Assembly: GCA_944380725.1 (NCBI GenBank)
Contig: CALWIK010000010.1
Coordinates: 1 to 43,385, forward strand
Length of the DNA stretch: 43,385 nucleotides
Direction: 5' to 3'
Source: an uncultured Clostridia bacterium
GTDB lineage: Bacteria; Bacillota; Clostridia; Oscillospirales; Acutalibacteraceae
Shown: positions 1-9,287 of the stretch, one piece after another
How positions within the stretch are numbered: the first letter of the stretch is position 1
Layout: every line of letters starts with the position of its first letter
Notes under the pieces: generated by a model
Databases searched by the model: none
The model's input: only the letters and a program-made list of their open reading frames with translations
What the model was told of the DNA's origin: nothing
Made by a program: the position numbers and the translations under genes

Positions 1-1801
1 CTACCTGATTAAATCGAGAATGGATTCTTCCATCTGAAGAAATAACCTTAAGAATCCCATCACAGTACGTACTTTTCAATTTAGAAAGTTCTCTATAATT
101 TAAAATTAAATCCACAACCGTATGCAACCCTCTTATGCTTTCAAGAACTTCTGCACTTGTTGAATATCCATTTTTCGTTTTTTTCCCTTTCGGAAGCTGC
201 ATCTCTTCAAAAAGAACTTCTCCTAACTGTTTAGGCGAATTGATATTAAAATTTCTTCCCACAATATTATATATTTTTTCTTGCAAAATTTGTAATTCTT
301 GCTCCAAATTTGCTCGGTATTTTTTTATCCCTTTTGAATCAACAAAAAATCCAGTTGTCTCCATCTCAGCTAAGACTCTAGCAAGCGGAATTTCTATATT
401 TTCTAGCAAAGATTCTTGCTTATTTTCTTTAATTTTAATCTCCATATTTTCACTCAGCTCTTTAAGCTTTACAACTTCTCTAGCAAATGCATTATTATCA
501 GATTGACAAATAAGTTTTACTTCTTTTACTTTATATTCTTTAATCAATTTTTCTAAATCATAGCTTTTGCTCGAAGGGTTGAGTAAATATGCAGCTAAGA
601 GGACATCCATTTTTATATTTCTTACAGATATCGCCATAGCACACATGGTCTTATAAATTGATTTTATATCACAAGTTATTTTTGATATTCTTTCATCTTC
701 CAGAATACTTTTTAAAAAGCTTTTTATTTTAGTTAAATCATTCAAAATGTAAACTGTATTATTTAAATAAAATCCAATATTACTTACTTTATCATTTTCG
801 TAAGATAATAAAAAGCATAAACACCTCTCTTTTTTTGCAATTTTTTCTAAATTAATTAAAGACTCATTTAAAACTACTTTAACTTTTTTATTTTCGTTAT
901 TTTCAACTTTCAAATTTCCTTTTTTTAAATTTGTTTTTAATCCCATTTTTTCTATAATAGAAAACATTTCAAGATCAGAAAGAATTTCTAAAACTTTTAC
1001 TTCATTCATTTTTTCAGGAATATAATTCTTTAAATTTAAATCTATAGGAACATTTTTTATAATTGTTCCAAGATATTTACTTAAAAAAGCATTTTCTTTT
1101 GATGCAATTAATTTTTTTCGGATTCCTTCTTTTATATCGATTGTATCTATATTTTCATAAATATTCTCAATTGAACCATACTTTTTAATTAATTCACCTG
1201 CACCTTTCTCTCCGATTCCTGCAACTCCAGGAATATTATCGGAAGCATCTCCTTGAATTGCTTTTACGTCAATAAGCTGTTTTGGATTAACACCATAAAC
1301 TTCTTTAATTTTATTCTCGTCATAAAGAGTTACTTCTGGTTTGCCAAATTTTGTTGCAGCAATTCTTACCGAAACATTTTTAGAAACCAGTTGCAAACTA
1401 TCTCTATCTCCAGTAGCAATTATACATTCTTCGCCAGACTTTTCACACGCAAAAGCTAGCGTACCTAATATGTCGTCTGCTTCATAGCCTTCTTTTTCAA
1501 CAAGTTTATAGCCCATATCACTAAGTAGCTCTTTTAATACCGGAAACTGCAGCGCTAACTCCTCTGGCATACCTTTTCTATTGGCCTTATACTCTTTATA
1601 GCTTTTATGTCTAAAAGTTGGTGATTTCGTATCAAAAGCTATGGCAACTGCATCAGGGTTAATCTCTTCTTTTAATTTATTTAGCATAGTTAAAAAACCA
1701 TATATCGCATTGGTATAAAATCCATCTTTTGTAGTTAAAAGTTTTATGCCATAAAAAGCTCTATTAAAGATACTATTTCCATCCAAAACAAGCAGTTTCA
1801 T
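1..1801 (-). CDS. polA: DNA polymerase I, N-terminal 600 residues (runs off left edge)
   Basis: Repair and Okazaki-fragment polymerase. The frame is open from the ATG at 1801 to the window edge. Residues 1-290 form the 5'-3' exonuclease: the start MKLLVLDGNS, then AFDTKSPTFRH, YKANRKGMP, GYEADDILG, ATGDRDSLQL and the helix-hairpin-helix region QGDASDNIPG carry the usual acidic metal ligands. Residues 290-460 occupy the place of the 3'-5' exonuclease domain, but the DxE metal-binding motif is missing (VVLNESL stands there), so proofreading is probably lost, as in several Firmicutes PolA proteins. From about residue 470 the polymerase thumb begins (INSPKQLGEVL). Catalytic motifs A to C lie outside the window. 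The start is supported by an SD (GGAG) eleven bases upstream and an extended -10 promoter. Confidence 0.95.
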   Translation of the reverse strand, partial: MKLLVLDGNSIFNRAFYGIKLLTTKDGFYTNAIYGFLTMLNKLKEEINPDAVAIAFDTKSPTFRHKSYKEYKANRKGMPEELALQFPVLKELLSDMGYKLVEKEGYEADDILGTLAFACEKSGEECIIATGDRDSLQLVSKNVSVRIAATKFGKPEVTLYDENKIKEVYGVNPKQLIDVKAIQGDASDNIPGVAGIGEKGAGELIKKYGSIENIYENIDTIDIKEGIRKKLIASKENAFLSKYLGTIIKNVPIDLNLKNYIPEKMNEVKVLEILSDLEMFSIIEKMGLKTNLKKGNLKVENNENKKVKVVLNESLINLEKIAKKERCLCFLLSYENDKVSNIGFYLNNTVYILNDLTKIKSFLKSILEDERISKITCDIKSIYKTMCAMAISVRNIKMDVLLAAYLLNPSSKSYDLEKLIKEYKVKEVKLICQSDNNAFAREVVKLKELSENMEIKIKENKQESLLENIEIPLARVLAEMETTGFFVDSKGIKKYRANLEQELQILQEKIYNIVGRNFNINSPKQLGEVLFEEMQLPKGKKTKNGYSTSAEVLESIRGLHTVVDLILNYRELSKLKSTYCDGILKVISSDGRIHSRFNQV

Positions 1802-1832
1802 TTTAATAACACTCCAAAAAATTTATAAAGTT

Positions 1833-1861
1833 ATTATATCACACTTAATAAAATAAATCAG
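1833..1861 (-). promoter_or_regulatory. Probable SigA promoter of polA (extended -10)
   Basis: On the minus strand the sequence TGATATAAT gives a perfect TATAAT (1838-1833) preceded by TGn. The -35 region seventeen bases upstream (CTGATT) is weak, which is common for extended -10 promoters. It lies about 30 bases ahead of the polA start. Confidence 0.55.
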
Positions 1862-1958
1862 TAAACACTTTTATAGTACTAATATTATGGTCATAGACTT
1901 TCTGCTTAAAATATGTTAAACTTATGTTGCAAAAATCAGCCTAGAGGGAGGAATGTGG

Positions 1959-2921
1959 TTGAAAATTGGAAACGTTAAAATAAATGGATTTGCTGCATTG
2001 GCTCCAATGGCTGGTGTTGCTGATAAAACTTTTAGAGAATTATGTGTAAAATTTGGTGCAGGATATGTTACGAGTGAAATGGTTAGTTCTCGTGGGATTT
2101 CTTTTTATAATGAAAAAACAATTGAACTTTTAGAATTATCTAACAATGAGCATCCGTGTGCTATCCAAATTTTCGGAGATGATCCTGAAACAATGGCCAA
2201 GGCAGCTTACTTTGCATTAAAATACGAACCAGATATAATTGATATAAATATGGGATGCCCGGCACCTAAAGTGAATAAAAGTGGTGGTGGAGCAATATTA
2301 ATGAAGTCTCCTGAGCTCTGCGGAAAAATAGTTAACGCTGTAAAAAAAGCTGTTAATATTCCTGTTACGGTAAAAATTAGAAAAGGTTGGGATATCACTG
2401 CCCCAAATGCTCCACTGATTGCTAAAATATGTGAAAATTCTGGCGCCGATGCTATTACTATTCATGCAAGAACTCGTGAGCAAATGTATAAACCGGGAAT
2501 CGATTTTGATATTATAAAAAAAGTGAAAAAGTCTGTCAAAATTCCCGTCATAGGCAACGGAGATATCTCTTGTGGACAGGACGCATATAATATGATGAAT
2601 AAAACTGGTTGTGATATGGTTATGGTTGGCAGAGCCGCTTTGGGAAAACCTTGGATTTTTTCAGAAATTAATAATTTTTTCAATACTAAAAATAAATATA
2701 AAATACCAACTTTTGAAGAAAAATTAAAAATTATGATTTTGCATATTGAATCAATATGCAAAAATTACGGAGAAAAATTAGGGATGCTAAAGTCTCGTAG
2801 ACACATTACTTATTATATAAAAGGATTTCAAAGTGCTGCTGCTTTTAGAAGCATGGCCTGTAAACTTGAAACTTTAAAACAATTTTACGAATTTTCTGAT
2901 AAAATTTTAAATTCAGTTTAA
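1959..2921 (+). CDS. dusB: tRNA-dihydrouridine synthase, DusB type
   Basis: FMN- and NADPH-dependent reduction of a uridine in the tRNA D-loop. A TIM-barrel protein of about 320 residues, normal length. The FMN site LAPMAGVADKTF is near residue 15, the catalytic cysteine is in NMGCPAPKV (about residue 100), KIRKGWD near 144, and phosphate-binding GNGDI and VGRAALGKPW follow. An ATG at 1953 is in frame but touches the SD (AGGGAGGA). The TTG at 1959 sits six bases after that SD and yields the family-typical N-terminus MKIGNVKI, so I place the start there. degV follows with 42 bases between. Cytoplasmic. Confidence 0.93.
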   Translation: MKIGNVKINGFAALAPMAGVADKTFRELCVKFGAGYVTSEMVSSRGISFYNEKTIELLELSNNEHPCAIQIFGDDPETMAKAAYFALKYEPDIIDINMGCPAPKVNKSGGGAILMKSPELCGKIVNAVKKAVNIPVTVKIRKGWDITAPNAPLIAKICENSGADAITIHARTREQMYKPGIDFDIIKKVKKSVKIPVIGNGDISCGQDAYNMMNKTGCDMVMVGRAALGKPWIFSEINNFFNTKNKYKIPTFEEKLKIMILHIESICKNYGEKLGMLKSRRHITYYIKGFQSAAAFRSMACKLETLKQFYEFSDKILNSV

Positions 2922-2963
2922 GTAAAGTATAAATAAAAAATAATTTTGTTTTGGGAGGAAATT

Positions 2964-3806
2964 ATGAAAAAAATTGCTATAATAACTGATTCTGCTGGAG
3001 ATTTATCTAAGGAAATTATAAAAAAGTATAACATAAAAGTGATTCCACTTAGAATTTGCTTCTCTGATAAAGAGTATCTTGACGGAGTTAATATTAGTAG
3101 CAGTGAAATTTATCCTTTGATAGAAAAAGAAATTCCAAAATCTTCTCTGCCATATAGACATGATATCATTGATGCCTTTGATAGGGCCAAGTCTGAAGGT
3201 TGCACAGATGCAATTTATATAGGCATTTCATCTGGGCTGTCAGGAACTTTTAATTTGATTAGAGTTGTTGCAAGTGAATATGAGGGATTAAATATACATT
3301 GCTTTGACACAAAAACGTTATCTTGCGCTCAAAATATGTTAATTATGGCAGCTATAGCTGCCTTCAAAACTACCGATAATGTTCAGGAAATTATAAACAA
3401 ACTTAAAGAAATTAGAAAAAAAATGACCGCTATGTTCTGTGTTCGAGACCTTACATATTTAATAAAAGGTGGCCGAATTGGCAAAGTTGCTGGTACTGTT
3501 GGAAATTTATTAAAGTTATGTCCTGTAATTAAAGTTAACGATGATGGAATTTACGAAACTGCATCAAAAACTATTGGATTTAATCGAGCTATTTTATCGC
3601 TTATAAATGAGATTAAAACTCGTTTTAATAATGCTGAAGTTGCTATATCTTTAACTTATTCTTCTAATAAAGCAATCGCAGAAAAAATTAAGTCTGAAAT
3701 AAAAAAATATTGCAAAGTTAAGTCCTGCGAGATTAATCCGGTTACTGCCGTTTTAGGTGTGCATACAGGGCCAGATATGGCAGGAATCGCAGTTTATAAA
3801 ATATAA
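2964..3806 (+). CDS. DegV family fatty-acid-binding protein
   Basis: DegV proteins bind a fatty acid; in Firmicutes, FakB-type members present it to the kinase FakA for phosphorylation. The 280-residue length is typical. Visible family motifs are the N-terminal ITDSAGDLS, GISSGLSGTF in the middle, the GGRIGK loop and a C-terminal HTGPDMAG. The frame is open from a TTG at 2946, but the ATG at 2964 lies five bases after GGGAGG and gives the canonical MKKIAIITDSA start. It probably forms one transcription unit with dusB and ends at a clear terminator. Which fatty acid it binds, and whether a FakA partner exists, cannot be seen here. Confidence 0.9.
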   Translation: MKKIAIITDSAGDLSKEIIKKYNIKVIPLRICFSDKEYLDGVNISSSEIYPLIEKEIPKSSLPYRHDIIDAFDRAKSEGCTDAIYIGISSGLSGTFNLIRVVASEYEGLNIHCFDTKTLSCAQNMLIMAAIAAFKTTDNVQEIINKLKEIRKKMTAMFCVRDLTYLIKGGRIGKVAGTVGNLLKLCPVIKVNDDGIYETASKTIGFNRAILSLINEIKTRFNNAEVAISLTYSSNKAIAEKIKSEIKKYCKVKSCEINPVTAVLGVHTGPDMAGIAVYKI

Positions 3807-3820
3807 GATCATAAAAAATA

Positions 3821-3856
3821 AGGCTTTTGAATTTAAAAATCAAAAGTCTTTTTTTG
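3821..3856 (+). terminator. Rho-independent terminator after degV
   Basis: A ten-base stem (3821-3830 with 3840-3849, one G-U pair) and a nine-base loop are followed by a run of seven T. It ends the dusB-degV unit and leaves mazF to its own promoter. Confidence 0.8.
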
Positions 3857-3979
3857 TCACTTTAACCCTAAATTTAATATTATGTATTGATAAGTTTAAT
3901 TTTAATGTTTATTTTTATTAAAATCAGGTAAAAATATTCTTGTCCATAAATAATAATAAAATTTCGGAGCGTGAAAAAG

Positions 3980-4351
3980 GTGACTATAAAACGTGGAGAT
4001 ATTTTCTATGCGGATTTAAGTCCTGTAATTGGTTCAGAACAAGGCGGAATCAGACCAGTTTTAATTGTACAAAACGATGTAGGAAATAAATTTAGTCCCA
4101 CTGTAATTGCAGCTGCAATAACAAGTCAACATACAAAAGCTAATCTTCCCACTCACATTCAGCTTAGAGGGCATGGCTGCGGACTTTCTAAAGATTCTGT
4201 AGTTCTTTTAGAACAAATTAGAACTCTTGATAAAAAACGGTTAAAAGAAAAAACTGGCTGTCTTGATACCTTTGCAATGAATTTAGTTGATGAAGCTCTT
4301 TCAATAAGTTTTGGGCTCTTAAATAACTACTCTGTAAAAGAAGCTACATAA
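3980..4351 (+). CDS. ndoA: MazF/NdoA (PemK-type) mRNA interferase toxin
   Basis: Sequence-specific endoribonuclease of the MazF/PemK fold. It follows Bacillus NdoA closely: [57 protein letters not shown]. These include the conserved Arg and Thr of the active site. A GTG at 3971 is in frame, but the GTG at 3980 has a GGAG ten bases upstream and gives the family N-terminus (VTIKRGD), so 123 residues are preferred; family members have about 115. A MazE-type antitoxin gene normally sits just upstream, but the 173 bases between degV and this gene hold no such frame. Confidence 0.92.
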   Translation: MTIKRGDIFYADLSPVIGSEQGGIRPVLIVQNDVGNKFSPTVIAAAITSQHTKANLPTHIQLRGHGCGLSKDSVVLLEQIRTLDKKRLKEKTGCLDTFAMNLVDEALSISFGLLNNYSVKEAT

Positions 4352-4380
4352 AAATAAAAATTCGAAGTTTCTTTACAGCC

Positions 4381-4421
4381 AAAAAGCGATTGTCATCACC
4401 TAAGGTAAACAATCGCTTTAT
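4381..4421. terminator. Bidirectional terminator between mazF and the convergent 4461-6113 gene
   Basis: A perfect eleven-base stem (4383-4393 with 4409-4419) encloses a 15-base loop. On the minus strand five T follow the stem (AAAAA at 4381-4385 on plus), so it fits best as the end of the minus-strand gene. It may also stop mazF transcripts. Confidence 0.7.
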
Positions 4422-4460
4422 ATATTTAGTATCATTCAAAAATCGCATTAAAACAAAACA

Positions 4461-6113
4461 TCAGTGCACTTGAATCTGTGGATCACTTACTGCTAATTGA
4501 GGCCGATTATTTTGGTTTTGCTGTTGATTTTGGATAACATTAACTACAACATTTGGCTGCCCATCAGCTTGCTGCTGTTGTGGTTGCTGCTGCGGCGGAT
4601 TTTGCTGTTGCTGCGGTTGCTGTGGATTCTGCTGTGCAGCAGCGTTACCGCCATTACCCTGTTGAGGCCCTACATTGCCACCTTGATGCTGCGGCGGTGA
4701 GTTCGGCTGCACAGCACCGTTACCGCCATTACCTTGTTGAGCCCCTACATTGCCGCCTGGTTGCTGCGGATTCTGCTGGTGTACGCCTGCCGCTTGTTCT
4801 TCACTTGCATGCTCATTATCATCTGGAACTAAATAAGTTCCATTATAATTACCTCCCAAATTAAGACCTAGTAGTTCACACACAGAGCCAATAAAATCGG
4901 TTGTAAATTGAGGTAAAATAAATTTTATTACTTTTACAAAATTGTCAAATTTATTTTTCGTCCACTGTTTAAAACCAGGTTTTGCTTTAGTTGCCTCAAT
5001 GTCTGCAAGTGCTCTATTCCGCTGTTCTTCATCTGCTGGTAAACCTGACTCTGGAACAGTAAATAATTTCTGAGCATCAAATTCTATAATAGATTTATCG
5101 GACTTTAAAAAATTATGACCATTAATAGCAAGAAAATGACTTAGTTTATAGCTTTCTGCACTATCATCAATATTATCATTTACAACAATTGCAAAGTTTA
5201 AACTTGGCTTTTCTGCGGAAAGGGTTCCTAAAACTCCTTGGCTTTTTAAATCTTCGTTGTATATTTGTGCAAATTCATCACATATTTTTTTCTTTTCTGA
5301 TTCGATTTCTTTATTTTTTTCATCAGTTTCTTTTTTAGAATAATAAAGAGAAGTATCTATTTGTTCTTTATAATCGCCTAACTTTAAAAAATTGCCATTT
5401 TCTATTAAATTAAAAGGATCATAAGAATCAACATTTGGATTATTTAAAGCACTAAGAGCCCTCTTTAAAAGCTCATCTCGAAGTTTAACAACATCACTTT
5501 TTCCATTAAGATTCTGAATATTTTTATATATATCTTCGTTATTTATAACTTCTGGTTTCTTTTGCCCTGGTTTTACAAAGTTTGCCGTCAATTTTTTTAC
5601 TTTATCAGGGGCAATTTGAATTAATCTATACTCTATCGGTATACGCCTATCAAAAAGCCAATTTAACAGCCTCTCTGGCACATTATACCACGATACTTGA
5701 ACTGGCAAGCCTGTTAATTTAAATGAGTTTACATATTTACGTTTAAACGATCTTTGAAAAAATATAGTGTCAAAAATAACCTTTAAAATTATTCCGGTTC
5801 GTTGCATTATAGATGAATTTTTCCAATCTATATTACTCCAATTAAAATACTTTAAAGGTTCTTTATTAGCTTTTACTTGGATTGTAGTATTTTGCATTAA
5901 ATTTTGTGGATTTTTTATTTTAACCTCTAAAACTCCAAGACAATGAGCTGTCATGTCATTGTTTGTCCAAGGATATGTAACTGGTTTATTTATTGTTGCA
6001 GTTATTAGATTATTCCCTGATCTTGTACATTGTGCTTTTATAGCAAATACTGATTTTGGTGTAAATGTCATTAATGTAGAAATATTTAAAATCACCGCAA
6101 TAAATCTTTTCAC
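4461..6113 (-). CDS. Secreted protein of unknown function with Gln/Pro/Asn/Gly-rich tail
   Basis: I do not recognise this 550-residue protein. The N-terminus MKRFIAVILNISTLMTF followed by FAIKA looks like a signal peptide cleaved near residue 25. Residues 25-430 appear globular, with a Trp/Asn-rich first part, a charged, probably helical stretch around 255-285 (EIESEKKKI) and a hydrophobic helix near 410. Residues 440-550 are low complexity, dominated by Q, N, P and G, with a 25-residue unit repeated twice. There is no LPXTG motif or C-terminal membrane helix, so export or cell-wall association is an inference. The start is GTG with AAGGA ten bases upstream. It has its own strong promoter and a terminator, so it is monocistronic. 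Confidence 0.75.
   Translation of the reverse strand: MKRFIAVILNISTLMTFTPKSVFAIKAQCTRSGNNLITATINKPVTYPWTNNDMTAHCLGVLEVKIKNPQNLMQNTTIQVKANKEPLKYFNWSNIDWKNSSIMQRTGIILKVIFDTIFFQRSFKRKYVNSFKLTGLPVQVSWYNVPERLLNWLFDRRIPIEYRLIQIAPDKVKKLTANFVKPGQKKPEVINNEDIYKNIQNLNGKSDVVKLRDELLKRALSALNNPNVDSYDPFNLIENGNFLKLGDYKEQIDTSLYYSKKETDEKNKEIESEKKKICDEFAQIYNEDLKSQGVLGTLSAEKPSLNFAIVVNDNIDDSAESYKLSHFLAINGHNFLKSDKSIIEFDAQKLFTVPESGLPADEEQRNRALADIEATKAKPGFKQWTKNKFDNFVKVIKFILPQFTTDFIGSVCELLGLNLGGNYNGTYLVPDDNEHASEEQAAGVHQQNPQQPGGNVGAQQGNGGNGAVQPNSPPQHQGGNVGPQQGNGGNAAAQQNPQQPQQQQNPPQQQPQQQQADGQPNVVVNVIQNQQQNQNNRPQLAVSDPQIQVH
4644..4769 (-). repeat. 75-base imperfect coding repeat (two copies)
   Basis: The block beginning GTTACCGCCATTACC at 4644 recurs at 4719, 75 bases (25 codons) later, with a few substitutions. 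In the protein this gives GGNVGAQQGNGGNGA and GGNVGPQQGNGGNAA. The repeat is in frame and lies inside the low-complexity tail of the secreted protein. Confidence 0.8.
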
Positions 6114-6143
6114 AACACATCATTCCTTTACTTTTACATTTTC

Positions 6144-6172
6144 ATTATACCACATTAAAGCTTAATATTCAA
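6144..6172 (-). promoter_or_regulatory. SigA promoter of the 4461-6113 gene
   Basis: On the minus strand TTGAAT (6172-6167) is separated by 17 bases from a perfect TATAAT (6149-6144). It lies about 30 bases ahead of the GTG start. The rest of the 175-base gap to the next gene is AT-rich, with an eight-base inverted repeat near 6253-6271 that lacks a T-run. Confidence 0.75.
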
Positions 6173-6288
6173 ACACACACAACATTTTCTCCCATTTGCA
6201 CAATCAGATCGAATTAAAAACAAAAAATATATTAATTTAGCGAAATTACTCAAATTTTAGGGCTAAAATTATAAATTTAAAAATCTGT

Positions 6289-7833
6289 TTAACTTTTTCT
6301 CATTTTTACTTTTTGGATATGATCTTTAATCTGAGAAAAATCTATTTCTTTATACTTATCAATAAACTTGATAAAATCTTCTAATATTAAAGTTACCCCT
6401 CCTATTTTGTTGCTTTCAATATTAAGCGGCATAACCGGATCATGCACACTCATTCTAAGCAAAAACCACCCATCAGCACTCTTTTTGTCAAACGAAACTC
6501 TTATTCCTTCTTTATTATCTGGGACGATATTCCAGTTGTTTTTTTCACTAGCATAAATATATAAATCGTTTATTACTTTCTCTCCATAAATTTTAAAATC
6601 TTTGTTCATTATATTTAGTCTAAATTCTAAACTTTCTTTTGGATTTTTTAAATTGCACAAAATATCTTTGAAACCTTGTCCTTTGTGTCTTAGGATACAT
6701 AATTCAATTATAATTTTTGTAATAAGGTATGCACCATCATCAAGAAAATAATTTTCTCTCATAGCGGCATGTCCAGAAGTTTCTATTGCCAAAGGACAAT
6801 TTATTCCCTCCAAATTTAATCTTTTTGCTTCATTTATTACATTTTTATATCCACGTTTAAACCGATTATGAACTCCATGTAATTCATTCTCTATGTAATC
6901 ATGCAGGCCATCTGATGTAACTGAATCGGTAACTATAGTTCCTCCAGAATTATTTTTAAGTGCAATTGTTGCCGCAAGAGCAATTAAACTATTTCTACAA
7001 ATCTCACTACCGTCACAATCAACTGCACCTGCCCTATCAACATCCGTGTCAAAAATTATACCTAAGTCTGCTTTGTTTTTTATCGTTGCTTCAACGATGG
7101 AGCGCATAGCATTTTTATCTTCTGGGTTTGGCATATGATTTAGAAACCTTCCATCCGGCTCCAAAAATTGGCTCCCAGAAATGTCCGCTCCAAGTGGCTC
7201 TAAAACATTTGTAGCATAAAAACTTCCGACACCATTACCCGCATCAACTATAATTTTTAATCCAGCAAGTGGTTTACTTTCTTCTTTTTTCCTTAACCCA
7301 TCACAAATTATTTTTCTTAATCTTTCTGAATATTTTTCCATATAGTTCACTTTTTTTACAGAAAAATTTTTTGATTTTATAAAATCAAATTTATTTTTTG
7401 TATTATTTAATATTTCCTCTATATCGTTAGCCTCAAGTCCTCCACTTATAGTAAAAAATTTAAACCCATTTCTATTAAAAGGATGATGGCTTGCGGTTAT
7501 TTCTATTGCCGCATCGCAATTCAAATCTATTGTTGTCATAAACATAGCAGGGGTAGATGATAAGCCACAGTCTAAAATTTTTATACCTAAACCGCCTAAT
7601 GTATCTATAATTATATTTTTTATTCTTTCTGCAGATAGCCTTGAATCATGTCCAACTGAGACAGTTAACTCCTCAAAATCTTTACTAGTTTTATGTGCCA
7701 GCCAGTATGCAAAAGATATCATTATTTTAGCTATTACCTCATCAGTTAAATTGATCTCTTCGTCAGCAACACCAGCAATAGCAATGCCTCTTATGTCTGA
7801 ACCACTTTTTAGTTCCATTATATTATTACTCAT
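6289..7833 (-). CDS. Phosphohexomutase (phosphomannomutase/phosphoglucomutase superfamily)
   Basis: Alpha-D-phosphohexomutase that interconverts hexose-1- and hexose-6-phosphates; the exact sugar is not decided by sequence. About 514 residues. The phosphoserine loop is TASHHPFNRNG (about residue 130; TASHNP in most relatives), the Mg2+ loop is DTDVDRAG, and the sugar-binding motif is ETSGHAAM followed by DDGAY. A TTG-led extension to 7848 is possible, but the ATG at 7833 has GAGGAA seven bases upstream and overlaps the stop of the aminopeptidase gene by one base (TAATG), suggesting translational coupling. It may feed sugar phosphates into envelope polysaccharide synthesis. Confidence 0.88.
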   Translation of the reverse strand: MSNNIMELKSGSDIRGIAIAGVADEEINLTDEVIAKIMISFAYWLAHKTSKDFEELTVSVGHDSRLSAERIKNIIIDTLGGLGIKILDCGLSSTPAMFMTTIDLNCDAAIEITASHHPFNRNGFKFFTISGGLEANDIEEILNNTKNKFDFIKSKNFSVKKVNYMEKYSERLRKIICDGLRKKEESKPLAGLKIIVDAGNGVGSFYATNVLEPLGADISGSQFLEPDGRFLNHMPNPEDKNAMRSIVEATIKNKADLGIIFDTDVDRAGAVDCDGSEICRNSLIALAATIALKNNSGGTIVTDSVTSDGLHDYIENELHGVHNRFKRGYKNVINEAKRLNLEGINCPLAIETSGHAAMRENYFLDDGAYLITKIIIELCILRHKGQGFKDILCNLKNPKESLEFRLNIMNKDFKIYGEKVINDLYIYASEKNNWNIVPDNKEGIRVSFDKKSADGWFLLRMSVHDPVMPLNIESNKIGGVTLILEDFIKFIDKYKEIDFSQIKDHIQKVKMRKS

Positions 7834-9269
7834 TAATCTTCCTCGCAAAAAAAAGCGCTTATAGCCTTATACGTCATATAAACATCCACTTTGGCAACAA
7901 CCTCAAACGGAGAATGCATAGATAAAACTGGCACACCTAGATCAACCACATTAACGTCCAAATTTGCCATATATTTAGCAATTGTTCCCCCGCCTCCTGC
8001 GTCGACCTTACCAAGCTCACCTGTTTGCCAAAGCACATTGTTCTTTTCAAGCAGGTTACGGATATAACCCATAAACTCTGCCGATGCGTCCGAAGTACCA
8101 TATTTACCTCCGCTGCCTGTATATTTTGTTATTACAACTCCATTATTTAAATAGCAACTATTGGCCTGGTCATAAACAGTACTATACAACGGGTCAAATG
8201 CAGCATTAACGTCAGCCGATAAGCACATGGATTTTGTCAACACATGTCTATAATCGACTCCATCAAGTTTTGCAAGGTCTGCAATAAAATACCTAAAAAA
8301 AGCTGATTTCATGCCTGTATTTCCATCGCTTCCTATTTCTTCTTTATCTGCCAAAACAGTTATTATAGTTTTCTCCGGCACCCATTTATAGTCTAGCACA
8401 GCCATTAAGGACGGATAAGCACAAACTCTGTCATCATGGCCATAAGCACCAATCATACTCCTATCAAACCCAACATCTCTAGCTTTAAAAGCCGGAACTA
8501 TTTCAAGTTCGGCAGATAAAAAATCCGACTCAATTATTCCATATTTTTCATTTAAAATCTTCATAACATTTAACTTTACAAGTTCCGAACCAGTATCGGT
8601 TCTAAACGGTCTGCTACCAACTAAAACACTTAAATTTTCTGCATCAATAGCTTTTTGTAGAGGTTTTGTCAATTGCTCTTTAGCCAGGTGTGGCAACAAA
8701 TCTGTAACACAAAACACAGGATCATTTTCATCCTCGCCAAGCATAACATCAACTGCCGTGCCATCACGTTTAATAATTTTTCCATGCAAGGCAAGCGGCA
8801 TAGCCGTCCATTGATATTTTTTTATTCCGCCATAATAATGAGTTTTTAAAAGTGCTAAATCGCTCACCTCGTATAAAGGATTTGGTTTTATATCGAGTCT
8901 AGGTGAATCAATATGAGCCACTGCAATTTGGGCACCATTTTTTGCACCGTTTCTGCCTATTATCGCAACTATTAGCGCCTTTCCTCTATTAACACAATAA
9001 ATTTTATCGCCAGGTCTATAATTCTTATTTAAATTGAACTCGCTAAACCCAGCTTTTTGAGCCATATCGATTGCAAAAGCTATTGCTTCTCGTTCTGTTT
9101 TGGATTCATTGATAAAATTTTTATATCCTTCACAAAAGGTATCTGCTTCATTTTGCTTTTCTTTGTCCAAACTTATCGTACCGTGAGTTCTTTTCATAAA
9201 CAAACTTTCTCTTAATTTTTCAGCTTCATTTTTTTGTTTATTTTTAGAATTATCTTTATCAACCAACAT
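7833..9269 (-). CDS. M18 family metalloaminopeptidase
   Basis: Cytosolic dinuclear-zinc aminopeptidase with the M18 architecture (usual length about 430-480; here 478). Metal-binding and catalytic stretches are all present in order: AHIDSPRLD (His and Asp), YGHDDRVCAYPS (bridging Asp), DKEEIGSDG (Glu-Glu pair), LSADVNAAFD and, near the C-terminus, MHSPFEVV (last His). A TTG at 9275 would add two residues; the ATG at 9269 sits ten bases after AAAGG. It is the promoter-proximal partner of the phosphohexomutase gene and lies 18 bases downstream of the lytic transglycosylase gene. Confidence 0.92.
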   Translation of the reverse strand: MLVDKDNSKNKQKNEAEKLRESLFMKRTHGTISLDKEKQNEADTFCEGYKNFINESKTEREAIAFAIDMAQKAGFSEFNLNKNYRPGDKIYCVNRGKALIVAIIGRNGAKNGAQIAVAHIDSPRLDIKPNPLYEVSDLALLKTHYYGGIKKYQWTAMPLALHGKIIKRDGTAVDVMLGEDENDPVFCVTDLLPHLAKEQLTKPLQKAIDAENLSVLVGSRPFRTDTGSELVKLNVMKILNEKYGIIESDFLSAELEIVPAFKARDVGFDRSMIGAYGHDDRVCAYPSLMAVLDYKWVPEKTIITVLADKEEIGSDGNTGMKSAFFRYFIADLAKLDGVDYRHVLTKSMCLSADVNAAFDPLYSTVYDQANSCYLNNGVVITKYTGSGGKYGTSDASAEFMGYIRNLLEKNNVLWQTGELGKVDAGGGGTIAKYMANLDVNVVDLGVPVLSMHSPFEVVAKVDVYMTYKAISAFFCEED

Positions 9270-9287
9270 AACCAACCAGCCTTTCAG

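Noticed and set aside
4641-4770. CRISPR-like or phase-variation repeats
   Set aside because: Only two in-frame copies without spacers; they belong to the coding tail.
4497-4864. Long plus-strand frames opposite the Gln-rich tail
   Set aside because: They are shadows of CAG/CAA-rich codons read on the other strand (runs of Leu or Ala); no SD or plausible protein.
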